Below, piece after piece: positions 8,806 through 64,000 of a stretch of DNA of 64,000 nucleotides. Position numbers and translations under genes: made by a program. Below the pieces are notes generated by a model, which was not told the origin of the DNA, did not search any database, and saw nothing but the letters and a program-made list of their open reading frames with translations. Source of the stretch: Diadophis punctatus similis (taxonomy: Eukaryota; Chordata; Lepidosauria; Squamata; Dipsadidae). Numbering within the stretch: the stretch's first letter is position 1; every line of letters begins with the position of its first letter. The stretch is taken from positions 80,430,361 through 80,494,360 of the forward strand of contig JALIGW010000004.1 of NCBI GenBank assembly GCA_023053685.1, written 5' to 3'.

Positions 8806-11800
8806 GTGAGTTCGGGGGCCGCCGCTATTTGTTATGGTGCGGTTGTCATGCCCGGAGATGGGGGGGGGGGAGAGAGAGAGAGGCAGAGGGAGCGTCTCTT
8901 CTTTCCCCGAAGAAGGGCAGCAGCGGCGGAGCATCGCCGCCTTCCGGGGGTGGGGGGCGCGTCCGTCTGGGGACCCTTTCTTAGAAGGGGCTTTTATTGT
9001 TTTTTTTTATTAAACTCCTGGCTTTTGCCGCCTCCTCGTAACGTGTGTGTGTATGTGTGTGTGACGGGGGAGGGTGTCACCTTTTAAGCAGCCGAGGGAG
9101 AGTCGCTCCCGTCTTGTGAATATGGCGCGTTTTATTGTAAAGCGGCGGAGATTTGTCCTTCATGGCAGTTATTACGCCGGGCTTCATCTTCATATTTTGG
9201 GGACTGGGGAGGAAAAAGCTGACGGGGCCGCAGGGGGAAAACCCCCCCTCTCCCCGAGGGGTTAAAAAAAGGGGGGGCTTTTTTGACAGGCTCGTAAGGA
9301 GCCCTGGATGCCGACTTTTGTGAGGGGAAGGGCGGCTGTTCTTCGTCCTCAAACCTGCCTCCTTTTCTCCGGTTCGGAGAAAGGGGCCTAACTAATCCTC
9401 TCCTCCGCTCCGGGCCAAACAGTTCTCGGGACTTGGCTGGGAAGGCGAGCCGTCCCCGCTTCGTTAGAAGGCGGTGGGGAGCGGACGGGGCTTTTTATTT
9501 ATAGCCGCCTCCGGGAGCGGGCGAAGGACCGCTCTTCCCTTTCTGAAGGAAGGGTGCGGAGAAGAAGAAGAAAAAGAAAAAAAAGGACGACGAGAAGCCT
9601 CTTGCCCCGGGGAAGAGTTGAGGGGAGAGGGTCGCTCCTGCTGCAGAACCGGAGGGAGGGAGGGAGGGAGGGGGGGCGGCGGCAGAGAAACAAACGGTCG
9701 GCGGAGCGAGGCGCCCGAAGTCCCGGTCTCCTCAAGAGTCCTTTGCCCGGCGGGTGACGGGGGGGGGGGTGTCTCCAAAGCGGTTGCTGCAAACGCCTGG
9801 CTGCCTCTTCGCCTCAGTTTTGTTTCGGCTGCCCGTCAAAGAGCGGAGCGCCCCGCTCTTTTTGCCTCCCCTTTTAACGGGAGTGTGGGGGGGGAGACAG
9901 ACAGACAAAAAAAACCCCCCCCAACCGAGAACCGAGCGGATATAAAGCGGGGCCCGCCAAAGAGCGGGTTGAGGGGTGGGTGGGTAGGAGAAGGGTCGGA
10001 GGGCGCGCTTCTCCTCAGAGACTCGGGGTTAAAACAAACCACCACCACCACCATCATCATCATCACGACGAATAATAAATAAATAAAGTGGCGTCAATAA
10101 CTGTACGTTTTTCACCCCCCCTCTTTTGTCCTTTTAAGAGATTCTAAAAATGGCGGCCCCAAGGCTGATGTTGTGGTAATCTAATCAGCTCGGGTCCTCC
10201 ACACCCCATGCAGTGCGTTTTTGTCTGCAGCAACGTTTTATAAGGGCTGCTTCGTGTGCCTGGATTTAATTAATTAAATAAATAAAATTTAAAAGGGGTG
10301 TGTTTTTTTTTTAAAAAAGGGGGGTGGGTGGGGGGAGGGACACTCGTCAGATCGTGAACAAGAAAATAATAATAACAACCCCTCACTGGATCTCGCTTTT
10401 TTATTTATTTATTTACTACGGTGGGGGAAAAAAGATACTGCTGCTGTTGTTCCGCTTGATTAATTTTATTGGGAAAGGCGAATGAGCCACAGCAATCTTC
10501 CTCAGGGAGGGGAAAGACTGGTCCCTTGAAGCTGCTTGCGGTTTTCTCGTGTGTGTGGTGTGTGAAGTGAGTTCAGATGCATTGCCATATTAATCTTTCC
10601 ACTTTTTATTTTTAAAATGGTGGACAAGTTCCTTTCCTAGATTCGTCTGGGACCCGTCTCTCCACACGCCGAAAAATAAGGCTGAGGGGAGAGCCAGTTA
10701 TTTTAAAACGGTATTCCTATTGAAATGAGGATGGGACCGTCAATTTTTTTTTAAAAAAATATCTATTAATAGTATCTTGCTACAGGACAAAATATTCCAG
10801 TGTTCCCAGTTTCCATCCCTCCCTCCGGGAAATTACATAGATTTAAACTTGTGCTTTGCTTCTCTCCTTTTTGGATTTAAGTATCTATATTTAATGTTTC
10901 TACAGGTTTTTCCTCCTCTGTATCTGAAATTCACTTTTTGTGTGACAATTATACTTAAACTGTTAATTAACACCGACCAATGAATAGTGATTAATGCAAA
11001 AGACAAATAATTAGCAAGCTGCTTAGCTGCTCTCCTCCATAGTCCCCATCAAAAAGATATTTTCCTAATCTTTTGAAGGACCTTTGAAGAAAAGTGTAGG
11101 GAACTTTTGAGTTCCTTTTATTTATTTATTTATTGTGCTATTTGTAGCAAAATACAAATATTGCTTTAGGAAAACATTTTCTGCAGTGGCTAATGGTGCT
11201 AATATTTACTAACATAATGCTAATACTACTTTACATTAATGCTTGCTTGCTTTTAGGCAAATGACAGAGGTAATGGTATTTAGAAGGCTGATCATGTATG
11301 GCTTCAGTATATTGTGAGGCCTATAGCATGTAATGTATTGTCCATAAATACTAATTTTGTCAAAAGAAAAATTCATATTTTAATTGTATATTCTTGCAGC
11401 CTTTGGAACATACATAATTTTGGAACATGATTCCCAAGAATCGTGTAACGATTGTGACAGTTTCTTGATAAACGTGGTACCCATATCTTCATTTTGTAAT
11501 TAGTGAATTTTATTCATGCCTACAATTGATTGGCTTAATTTTATTGCTAATATTTGGTCTAAATGTGATTGCAAAACAACATTTATAGTGACTTTCTGGT
11601 TTGCTCTCATTGGTTTCTGACAGCAACTCTATGATTTCTGTTTAATTTGCTTAAGGAAGCTATGAGTAGAATTCTAGATTATACAGAAACCCATCTGTCA
11701 CTTCAGTTTTTTATATAGAAATGAAACCATCTTAAACCCTTTGTTCTACATTGCTCTCTTCTGACAATATTGCATTCCCTAGTAATAGGCTTTAAACTGA

Positions 11801-13107
11801 CCAAATAATTTCTGAAAAAATATTAATCCAGCATCCCAAACCTATGTATCCTTAGTTTGAAATAAGACACTTTCTTCTATAGGATATTCTCTGTTCATAG
11901 AATTGTAAACATGTATGATCCTGTGTATGTTTATTAAGGAATAAGCATCTTCAATTTCCTGGAACTTGCTTTAAAATAAATAGAATTGCAATGTAAATGA
12001 CAATTTTGCTATAGATTCAGTTGGCTTCAGCAAATTCAAAATACTGTCTTTTAAAAATACTGTTCTTGCTCTTCTATTTCACTGACTGCATGGCAATCAT
12101 CTCTGTTCTTAGTGGAGATGCTCTGTAGGCAGATCTTGACTATTATGATGGTGAGTAATAACATCATTTTTCAAGAAGAAAACAAAATAAATGATAATAC
12201 AGTGCTTTTCCTAATGTATGAAGATAAACAATGAGGCCTAACATAAGAATGTTTATTAAATAATTTCAGAAATTATTTGGCTATTTATGTATAGGGCAGA
12301 AATTAAAAAAATAAAACTCTTGACTAATAACAGTCATCCTGAAATATGATTGATTCCTTGGATCTTGTTGTATTTTTAACACAATATAGGACATAATGGG
12401 ATTTAATAAATTATTACATTGGTGCACATTATTTCCATATATGGATATTCAGGAATAGTTCTAATTTCCAGAATTTATTCAAAACCAAGTCCTGTAATGT
12501 TCAGTGAAGCTTATTCCCAGGTATAGGACTGTAAAATTGTAATAATAGTCCATCGCAAAATATTTAATTTTTTTTCAAACTCTGGAAATGAAAATAGGAA
12601 TTACCTATCTCCAATTCTACATGCAAAATCTAATTTTCTTTAATGCAATATTTCAAAATAGTAACTGTTTCACAAGTAAATTCTCTGATGCTTTGAACAT
12701 ATAAAAAGTATCCCGATAGAAAATCTGCAAATGAGATTAATTTTAAAATCAAATCAGAATGCATAATAGTGATTAATTTCAAAGATATTGGGACTCACAA
12801 CTAATTGAAGTTGACAACCCACTGAAAAGATAGCTACTGAGAAGGTAGCTAGTGAAAACTGCCAGTATTACATAGCACAACAAACTATGTTTTCTATTAC
12901 ATATTTGGTAGCCAGAGCAAAAATTTATTGTGCATTAGAATAGAATAGAAATTATACAGAAATTTTATTGTGATGTTTTGCTTGGTTAATATTTTGAGAA
13001 TTCCAGCATGGAGATGTTTTCTCTACACAGGCAAAAGCCAAAAGTTTTGTCATGTTCCATTTTATGGCCAGAGGCTCCTTTCATTAACAGAACAGAATGG
13101 ACTATAG

Positions 13108-13251
13108 CAGGGGTCTCCAACCTTGGCAACTTTAAGACTTGTGGACTTCAACTCCCAGAATTCAACAGCCAGATTTGTTAGCTTTGCTGGCTGAGGAGTT
13201 CTGGGAGTTGAAGTCTACAAGTCTTAAAGTTGCCAAGGTTGGAGACCCTTG
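13108..13251. mobile_element. Fold-back hAT MITE
   Basis: A 144-bp element with long inverted arms: caggggtctccaaccttggc at the left, its near-complement ending ggagacccttg at the right. The arms share the core acttcaactcccagaattc with two other MITEs in this window. A perfect 8-bp target duplication, gactatag, lies at 13100-13107 and 13252-13259. Confidence 0.9.
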
Positions 13252-14287
13252 GACTATAGCATTTGAAACATCACTATTCTGTATTTTTTTCTTAGCTTGA
13301 ACTACAAAAATTCACTTGGTATAGCTCAAATTTATTCTGGTGTAAGAGTAGACAAATTTCAATCTTGAAGATCAACATTTTAAAAAAAAATCTGAACTCT
13401 ACAGGGTTGAAAAACAACTGGCATTAATCCAAAACAGGAGACCTCTGGGTATTTTCACTAACAGAATTAAGGTCAGAGTAATAGTTACACATTATATATC
13501 CACTTTATTTTCCTACAAAATAGTTTCAGTAACCTATTTGGGGAAGGGGTGAGACTTTATGTTGTTATTATTGTCAAACAATGGGGAATTGGAAACCCTT
13601 GCCAATCCACTCTAAATTACCTAGAGATCTACCAGTACATCCCAAGGCATTTCGTATCCTATAATTAGTATCAGAAAACCTTCTAATATAATCTATTACC
13701 TTCCAATTAGTGTATTAGAAAGCATGCTACTGATTTAAATTCACTCATTCTTGTATTTCCTAATTCTTTGGCTCAATACGCAAGTTCTAGAATTTAAACT
13801 AGACTCAACCACTTGAATATTTGGGGGCTTACCACATACTTTAATGTAATTTGGGATACTAAAATGTGTCGCAAATCAAATAATATATGCAGTTTTTAGT
13901 CTAGCAGGAATAAAGCAATAGTTCCTTTATACCAAAAAGGCAAGTTTTTAGTGAGATCTGGGTCGTATTCTTATGTTCTCATTAATTGAAATGAAATGAA
14001 TTTTTTCATGTGAATTGTTAAATAATTGACAGCTTTAACAGGAGTGATCTGTCAATTAATCAAAGCTTAGTCTCAAAAACATAGTTTGGACTAGTTTCCT
14101 TTCTCCTTGATATTGTGATATAAACCATTTTGATTCCTAGGCTTCCATTCTAAGAGTAAACTTTGGGATCTGCACTAATGATAGCATGTGTCATATAGCC
14201 ACTGTTATGAAACCAAATAATTGTAGAGCTAAAAATATGCTTATTTCACACTGGAAGACAACTGTCCTGTCATTTATTATATTTAAG

Positions 14288-14500
14288 AGAGCCAGTTTGG
14301 TTAAGGTGTTGTTTAGTAGCAGGGAAACCTGAATTCTAATCCTGCCTTAGGCACAGGAACCAACTGCATAACTTTGGGGCAGTTCCTCTCTCAACCTTAA
14401 GCAAAAGACGGTGCCAAACCTTTTTACAAAAATGTTGCCTAGAAAACTGCATGTTGTTCATGCAGTCTCTTGGAATCAAGACCTTCAAGGGGGAAAAAAA
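14288..14500 (+). repeat. Old tRNA-related SINE remnant
   Basis: Degenerate match to a widespread reptile SINE: gagccagtttggttaaggtg, then cctgccttaggca, then ttgcctagaaaactgcatg. The relationship is from recalled family sequence, not an alignment. A more decayed relative may lie at about 39990-40110. Confidence 0.45.
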
Positions 14501-16687
14501 CTTTGGCAAACATTGATATGCATGTCTTCTATTTTTTTAAAAAAAATCCCGCAGTATTTTTATTCTGTGTCAAGCAATAAAACTCCAATAATACAATGTT
14601 TTTCAAAAATGTAGATCATGATAAAACTTTTCCTCATAACATTTGTAATGTTGAAAACCCGACAACATTTTTCTGTTTTCCTCTCGCAGTTTCTTTAATA
14701 GAGATGGAAAAGGTTCTCAGTATTTGATTTCTATACATAGCATCTTGAATTGCCATATTACAGTACTGTGTGCATTCTTCTATCTGATCATTCCAAAATT
14801 GTTTTGCCATTTTTACATATTTTGGGTGACTGCTGTGTCAGGAGTATTAATCTGACTAATTCAGATCAGTTTCTCTGAAAAATGAGGAAAGATATAAATA
14901 CTAGTTTATTTTGGAATGGTACTACCATTATCTTTCCTGTAATTACTCTAATGGTATGGATTATTATGGCTGTAGGGGGGGGGGGAATCAAAATTCTGTG
15001 CTGAATTTTGAAATACATCTGTGAAAATAAACATTTAAATGCTGAAGATTGTCTGATTCATCTTGAGGACTAGGAGACAAATTCTTTGGATAACTGTTTC
15101 TGGCATTTTGTCTCTATCTATAGGATATACAATTCAGAAAGCCTTGGTTCCTTCATCCTGGACTGGAAAGGATGTAAACAGTGTGAGAGTCAACACACTG
15201 TACAGATAGGATTGCCAAGAGAACAAGGTTGTAGATGTGAACCAAGATACCCATAAAGATAGGATGGAGAAAGTTAATTGAAGAGAGCTTGCTAGCTTAT
15301 ATCCCAGTCGGTCTACGGATATTTACCATAGCAGCTTACAAGCTTAGTAAATTGCTGACCTGTTCTATTTGTTACAGTGCTGCCGCTGCTGCACACTGCT
15401 AAACTGTTCTTCTGCAGCTTTCAGTCTAGTAAGAATGAGATGACATGAGCAGTCGAGTCCTTTCTGACCTTTGAAAGCTGCTGATTCTGGCCTAGATCTT
15501 CAATCAAAACAGCTCTTTGTTCATAGACTACTACTCTGCTAAGCCACCTGTCTGCTTCCGGATGCCCAGGTTTAGCATAGGGGGAGGGGAGGATGATATT
15601 CGAAAGTGAAAGGAGAAGCAAACGTAAATAAGGAAAAGCTGAAATTAAAGGTGCCATGATTGGTTTTTATTTTCTAATAACATATTCTATTCTTGGTGGC
15701 ATGTCGAATACAAAATTCCCAGCTGGAAATATTTAGAATTCTTTGTACATAAATTATAAGTTACCTGGTACTGCAGAGAGAGGGGGAGAGAGTGAAAGGC
15801 AGAGGGGGGAAGGAGCGAGGGAGAGAGAAATAAGTAACATGAGTTAGCATTCATATATACTTATAAAAGCAGATCAGTAAATCAAATTGTGATTTTAGTC
15901 CTAATTAGTTTCGTTTATTTTGCTTTGTAGATGTTAGGATCAGATTGTCTTAAGCAGTATTCCAATTTAATATCAGGAATGGTAACTTAGTATATAACTT
16001 AGAATTCATTTAAGTTGTCATTGATTTATCTTTCTACTTTTAGAATGTTTTTACATTCTGGAGGCTTATGGCAATGCATATGAAAGTCTCCCCTCAGTTT
16101 ATCCTTTTAGGAACCCTGTGGGTTATATTGGGTTGAAAGATGGCAACTGGTCTCAAATTATCCAAATAAGCCTATTATCCTACATCGTCTGACTTTTGGT
16201 TGCTGGCTTTTAGGGTTTTAGGCTTTTTTAAATTTGGGTCTTACCACAGCAGGTGGCAGTATCTAGGTGATCTTAGCTGATCATTTAAAAAACAAAACCA
16301 AGCTAAAGTAAATATAGTTAGTACTTGGATGCTATCGACACAAGGGTTATAGGCTAACCTGAAAAATGCAATGGCAAACTTTGATAGCCTTTTCAAGAAA
16401 ACTACTTGAATGTTGCATGAAAACTACTTGAATACGTTCATGTCGTTAATCAGGAATTGAGTCTGACTAAAGAGACTCTTTACCTCCACCTTTGTATAGT
16501 CCCTAGCTCGATTTTGCATATTATATATAGTAGATTAGTAGCTTTTGAAGTCCTGAGCTTCTTTAATAGTATTAGTGAAACTACCAGTTATAAAAAAAAT
16601 TGGAATACATTATAAAGGGTACTCCACATTTATATGTGGAAATATACATTTGTAATCAACCTGATTAATTGCTATGTTCTTTTTGGC

Positions 16688-16870
16688 ATATTTATTTATA
16701 TCCCACCTTTATTATTTTTACAGATAGATCAAGGCAGCGAACATATCCAACACAGCATTCTCCTATTTTCCCCACAACCCTGTGAGATGAGTTGGGCTGA
16801 GAGAGCCTGACTGGCCCCAGGTCACCTTGCGTGGCTTTCATGGCTAAGGCACCTAAGTCACACACAGGGA
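16688..16870 (-). repeat. SINE fragment, reverse orientation
   Basis: Contains tatttatttatatcccacct, then accctgtgagatgagttggg and tggctttcatggctaaggc, the usual reverse-strand blocks of a squamate SINE with a LINE-like tail. A fainter relative is at about 49866-49960. Confidence 0.5.
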
Positions 16871-17401
16871 CTCCCTTAATCAATTTAACAAGTTTTTCTG
16901 TCAGTAATTTTCTAACATACCGTGTTGCAAAGTTTTGTGCAGCGGCATGGAAGATGTGCAGGGTATTGTTATTTAATATACTCCGTTTTGGTTTGTACCA
17001 AAAGTGGAAATATATATATATAAATCTCGCCCCAAAAGGACTGCAGCTCAGTGTTCTAAACTACTACCTATCTTTCCTCACTTGAATGCCTCTCTTTCCT
17101 TTGGGAAAATCCTCTTTTGTTTGAAACAAAGAGGGCTGTGTCTGCTACCTTGGCTGTCGGTTACAAACTACTATTGCAGTACTGATCCATCAGCAAATTT
17201 TGTTCCAAAACTATATTTTAGTCACTGCTATGCGATAAATATTCATATGAATTATTTCCTTGTTTGAAATATTTGAGTTGACTATGAGAGCACAATGCGT
17301 TTAAAATAGCTCCTGTTACTAAATGAAGTTATATGGACAAGTTTTAATTTTTTAGAACATTGATATTAACAACATGGTTATAAGATGCCTATTGCTTTCA
17401 G

Positions 17402-17485
17402 GTAATAAAGATGGGTTACAGCAGTTGGTTGAACAACTTCATCCAGACAGTAGTAATGAATGGAACAACATCAGACTGCAAAGAG
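17402..17485 (+). other. KMT2E: KMT2E non-coding exon 2
   Basis: An 84-bp exon bounded by ttgctttcag/ and /gtatct. It carries an ATG with a good context (aag ATG G, 17411) that opens upstream ORF 1. The call rests on splice sites and on how the exons join; the sequence also looks like the vertebrate KMT2E leader as I remember it. Confidence 0.65.
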
Positions 17486-18482
17486 GTATCTAGTGAGAAT
17501 GCCATAAAAAACAGTTCTGAATGTAGTGTAGTTATCTTCATTTAACTACTTAACTGAACACAAAGAGTTTATATCTTAACCAATTGGAAAATAGTTTGAA
17601 ATTTTCCAGTTGCGGACAGAGGGCCAGCAATTCTGTTCTGGGCTATATTTAAAAAAGTAAATTATTTAATACATTTTAAGCAGCAGAACTGACTGTTCTT
17701 AATGCCCCTTAAGTTCTCTTGATATGCTTCTAGATTTGGCATTTTTTAAAAGACTCAGGAAGACGAGCACACATATAAAAACCCCTTTTGATCTTCTGGC
17801 TAACAGGATATTTTTGGCTTTTCAGCTACGTTCTGAAAGAATATTTTACGCATATTAGTGCTACGGTCTTGGAGTTAGCTGTTCGCCTATTAGATCCTCT
17901 TCTCCTAAGTAGTAGTTGGAGCCACAGCTAATGCTTTCTCCTTATAAAAATGTTAAAAGGGGGCAGGCATAATTGGGATGTGAAAGGCTTTATAAGCTAT
18001 AATGTTTGATACATTAAATAAATTTAACCTTACTGATCCAAAGATAATTTTTTTAACTGAATACGATGCTGTATTTCTTAAGTATTTACATCGTTACAGC
18101 CAGACAAGATCTTAGCTAAAATTATGTGGGTATTCTTGCATTTTATGTTCCTAATGAGCAGAGTGGAACATAGAAACCACTATTTTTTTTACAATTTGGA
18201 GTGCTAACTTTAAAAAATAGCATTATTCAAAATACTGAGTTAGATCTAGATTTAGTCATAGTAAAGAATGGTAATGGCTAACTTGTCCATTTGATTTCAG
18301 TTGGGCCTATTCTAGACATGACTAAGTCCAAATCCGATCCATTAATTTAAAATTTATAATTGTTGCAAAATATATATATTTATAAGTAGTATCTCCTATT
18401 CAGTGAGACTTTTTCTGCTTAGAAACCAATTTTTTTCTATTCTGCATTTTTCTGGCAGATGTGTCAGATTCATTCCTGCTGA
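17411..18482 (+). CDS. Upstream ORF 1 of KMT2E (spliced, 32 codons)
   Basis: Runs from ATG 17411 through exon 2 (25 codons to 17485) and continues in frame in exon 3 (18459-18482), ending TGA. It starts MGYSSWLNNF and ends QIHSC. The start context has A at -3 and G at +4, so scanning ribosomes would probably use it. It depends on exons 2 and 3 being spliced as inferred. A regulatory role in limiting main-ORF translation is inference. Confidence 0.4.
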
Positions 18483-18499
18483 GGCAGTCAGAACAGATG
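18459..18499 (+). other. KMT2E: KMT2E non-coding exon 3
   Basis: A 41-bp micro-exon: acceptor tttctggcag/ and donor gatg/gtaagc. It contains the end of upstream ORF 1 and the ATG of upstream ORF 2 as its last three bases. The call rests on splice-site quality and fit with the flanking exons. Confidence 0.6.
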
Positions 18500-20315
18500 G
18501 TAAGCAATGTAGTAGTTCAGACAAATTAGGTGTGCTTGGTATGTCCTGTTCCATAGATATTTTAAGTTAATAAATATTTTCTAATAGGGAGAGCGATACA
18601 ATGAACGTAAACTTTACAGCTCAATTGATTAAGTAAGGCTTTTAAAAAACTGGAAAAAATAACTATATTTGAATAGGCATCTTCATTTAAAAAATAGTTC
18701 ATTGCAGAGGCAGAAGTTTAAGGAAGATTAAAAACTACATTTCCATGAGATCAAAGCATCACACTAAGACCAAAATGCTATTTTATCAATATTATGTATT
18801 CAAATACTAATTATAATTACTGTATTTTTCAGAGTATAAGCTGCACCTTTCCCCCCCTAAAAGAGGGTGGAAATGTTGGTGCGTCTTATACACCGAATAC
18901 AGCCATTTCTGGCCTCCTGAAGCACCGCCCTCGCGTCCCGTTTTTGCAAAAAATGGGGTGCGCAGAGGGTTTGGGAGGCCTGCAGAGTGCTTCTGGGGGC
19001 TAAGGAGGACAAAAACTTTTTTTTCTTATTTACCTCTTCTCCACTATTTACCTCCACCACTAAATCTTGGTGTGTCTTATAGTCCGAAAAATACGGTAAT
19101 AGTGATGAAAGTAACTTTCGGTTTTCTGGAACTATAAATCCATCTTGCTCACAGTATTAGGGTTGTCAAAAGATAGCATATAGATTAAAAGAAATGTAAA
19201 TAAATGAGAACACATAAACAATAAAGGTATATATATATAACATTCTCCAGAAATATCATGCAGGTGAGGTTTCATATTGAATAGTACTTGGGATAGATGG
19301 CCATCAGTTGAACCCTTAAGAGCAAAATCCTAAAGCATTTTCCCCATTTATAGAAATTTCTGCAGGTATTATACCTCTTTGACATCATAACAGAAAGGTG
19401 ATTTACTCAGGTGGATATTGTGAGGGGGCTGGGGAAGACCTCAGAACTACAGGACTTCAACAAAGTTCGCCAAAAAGGGAAAAAGCAGGGCATCTTTCTG
19501 TCCCTAGCAGCAGGACTACTATTCTTGGCTGCAACCCTAAACATACTTACTGGATTTTGAGTTCTGTTGAAGATCACATTTTACTAGAATCCCGACAGCT
19601 GCAATGGAAGCCAGAGCTTGTCAGATTGTCAATCCTGACGCTTGGAGGGCAAAAGGTGCATGAGAATCTGACTTCCTCTGGCTGCTATGTGGTAGACAGA
19701 GGAATTAATTGCAGAGGGCTAATGTAGGCAGGCTTTCTGTGAGCCGCTCACGTGATGAATCTTCATGATAAATTATCAGATTTTCTAATAGGCCACATTT
19801 ATTTGCTGAGAAATCTCCAGTTCTGCCTGTTGGGATATATATATATAAATAGAGCCGAATAATGGGAATGAATCTATAGCTAGTAATTTACAAATTTTGA
19901 TGTCTGAGCATTCTGCAGCTATACAGAATTACTAATCCAAATAAATAAGTTCATTTTGACATAAAGTTAACAAATGTGTATCAGGTTAGAAAAACTGGCC
20001 AGAGGCGCTTCAATACTGAGATGGATGGCACATAATTTAATTAAGAAAAATAAATGTACTCGTATTATATATTAGACTGCAATACTGAACACAGTCAAGA
20101 ATGCATCATTGAACTCAGTAAGATTTTGTTTGAATATAATTATACCATGAATTCAATGTTTTCATTTTTAATGTTAGATTCATTCCGGAAAAATATGTGA
20201 CTTTTCCACTTCTGTTGTTGTTGAACAGAGTTTGTGGATGCACTTAGATGTTTGCAATGAGCACTGTGGCTGGCATGCCCCAGTGTTTTGGATACCCATG
20301 CATAGAAATCCATAA
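18497..20315 (+). CDS. Upstream ORF 2 of KMT2E (spliced, 29 codons)
   Basis: ATG is the last codon of exon 3 (18497-18499). The frame continues at 20229 and stops with TAA at 20313-20315, 27 bases before the main ATG. The context is weak (C at -3). It begins MSLWMHLDVC. Existence depends on the exon 3 to exon 4 splice. Confidence 0.35.
18500..20228 (+). other. KMT2E: KMT2E intron 3
   Basis: 1.7 kb, AT-rich. It contains one DNA transposon with accgtattttt-type tips (18818-19098). A 109-codon open frame at 19398-19727 has no recognisable domain and I take it as chance. Confidence 0.55.
18818..19098. repeat. DNA transposon with accgtattttt-type inverted ends, copy 1
   Basis: The left end tactgtatttttcagagtat and right end atagtccgaaaaatacggta are inverted complements. 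Between them are gcgtcttatacaccgaat and other blocks shared with 52202-52604; the tips are shared with 41788-42116. Non-coding. Confidence 0.75.
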
Positions 20316-20342
20316 TAAACGAATTTATCAGAAACGAACGTC
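20229..20342 (+). other. KMT2E: KMT2E 5' UTR part of the first coding exon
   Basis: Acceptor gttgttgttgaacag/ at 20228, then 114 bases of leader to the ATG at 20343. The leader contains the 3' part of upstream ORF 2 and all of upstream ORF 3. Confidence 0.75.

Positions 20343-20346
<4 letters not shown>
20257..20346 (+). CDS. Upstream ORF 3, overlapping the KMT2E start (ATGA)
   Basis: Twenty-nine codons from ATG 20257 (G at -3) to TGA 20344-20346. The stop overlaps the main ATG at 20343-20345 as ATGA. It begins [10 protein letters not shown]. It lies in a single exon, so it does not depend on splicing. The overlap geometry is one that can allow termination-reinitiation; that function is inference. 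Confidence 0.45.
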
Positions 20347-63956
<43,610 letters not shown>

Positions 63957-64000
63957 AAACGGACCCCTCCTCAACTCCTCCTCCTCCCCTCCTCGCTTCT
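63957..64000 (+). other. KMT2E: Start of KMT2E 3' UTR
   Basis: Forty-four bases after the stop, pyrimidine-rich (ctcctcctcccctcctcgc). No polyadenylation signal inside the window. Confidence 0.85.

Larger units (their letters stand above)
6100..10060 (+). promoter_or_regulatory. KMT2E: CpG-island promoter region of KMT2E
   Basis: About 4 kb of strongly GC-rich, CpG-rich sequence in an otherwise AT-rich window, without a TATA box in the core. It contains the inferred first exon of KMT2E (donor at 8806), several YY1-type GCCGCCAT/ATGGCGGC motifs, GC boxes and a GTCACGTGAC E-box. Long open frames on both strands are a by-product of base composition. The island has a second dense lobe at about 6230-7100, which could serve an upstream divergent transcript; that is inference. 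Confidence 0.85.
8806..17401 (+). other. KMT2E: KMT2E intron 1
   Basis: 8.6 kb. The first 1.3 kb continues the CpG island and has G-rich runs (9649-9676). The rest is AT-rich. It contains a fold-back MITE (13108-13251) and SINE remnants (14288-14500, 16688-16870). No other coding or RNA feature was recognised. Confidence 0.6.

Noticed and set aside
9474..10082. 202-codon plus-strand frame after exon 1
   Set aside because: Low-complexity Gly/Arg/Glu sequence in the intronic part of the CpG island; no homology recognised.

Overview
The window is eukaryotic and almost certainly from a squamate reptile, probably an advanced snake. It carries long introns with GT-AG boundaries, squamate-type tRNA-derived SINEs, a CR1-type LINE 3' end whose tail runs into an ATTCT-type microsatellite (a pattern known from snakes), and many small DNA transposons. 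One protein-coding gene fills it: KMT2E (MLL5), on the + strand. The species call is inference; the gene call is close to certain.

Layout. 1-6100 is upstream intergenic DNA with a 784-bp hAT-like element carrying a coding fragment (1149-1932), a LINE 3' end, two TA-flanked DNA-transposon copies and a 106-bp near-perfect palindrome (5887-5992). About 6100-10060 is a large CpG island holding the KMT2E promoter and non-coding exon 1, with a donor at 8806. Two small non-coding exons follow (17402-17485, 18459-18499). The ATG lies at 20343 in the next exon. Twenty-four coding exons run to a stop at 63954-63956. All junctions are GT-AG and the codon phase carries through every one. The window ends 44 bases into the 3' UTR.

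Protein. The deduced product is about 1804 residues: an N-terminal HCF-1-binding tetrapeptide (DHNY, 63-66), a PHD finger (about 119-166), a divergent SET domain (about 328-447), a coiled coil (about 560-615), Ser/Arg-rich and Ser/Thr/Pro-rich regions, and a proline-rich tail ending GSGWH. The sequence as given has one extra base in the last exon (CCC at 63162-63164) that breaks the frame. Conserved coding resumes one base over, so an assembly error or a recent indel is likely.

Regulation and repeats. The spliced leader holds three short upstream ORFs; the last ends in an ATGA overlap with the main start. Introns hold at least ten copies of one TA-flanked transposon family. One copy has expanded into a 66-bp tandem array with five CACGTG boxes; others contain an L1 fragment or a fold-back hAT MITE with clear target duplications. 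The best candidate for something undescribed is the hAT-like element at 1149-1932, which looks like a transposon carrying a 3' splice site, an intact coiled-coil coding exon, a stop codon and a polyadenylation signal.
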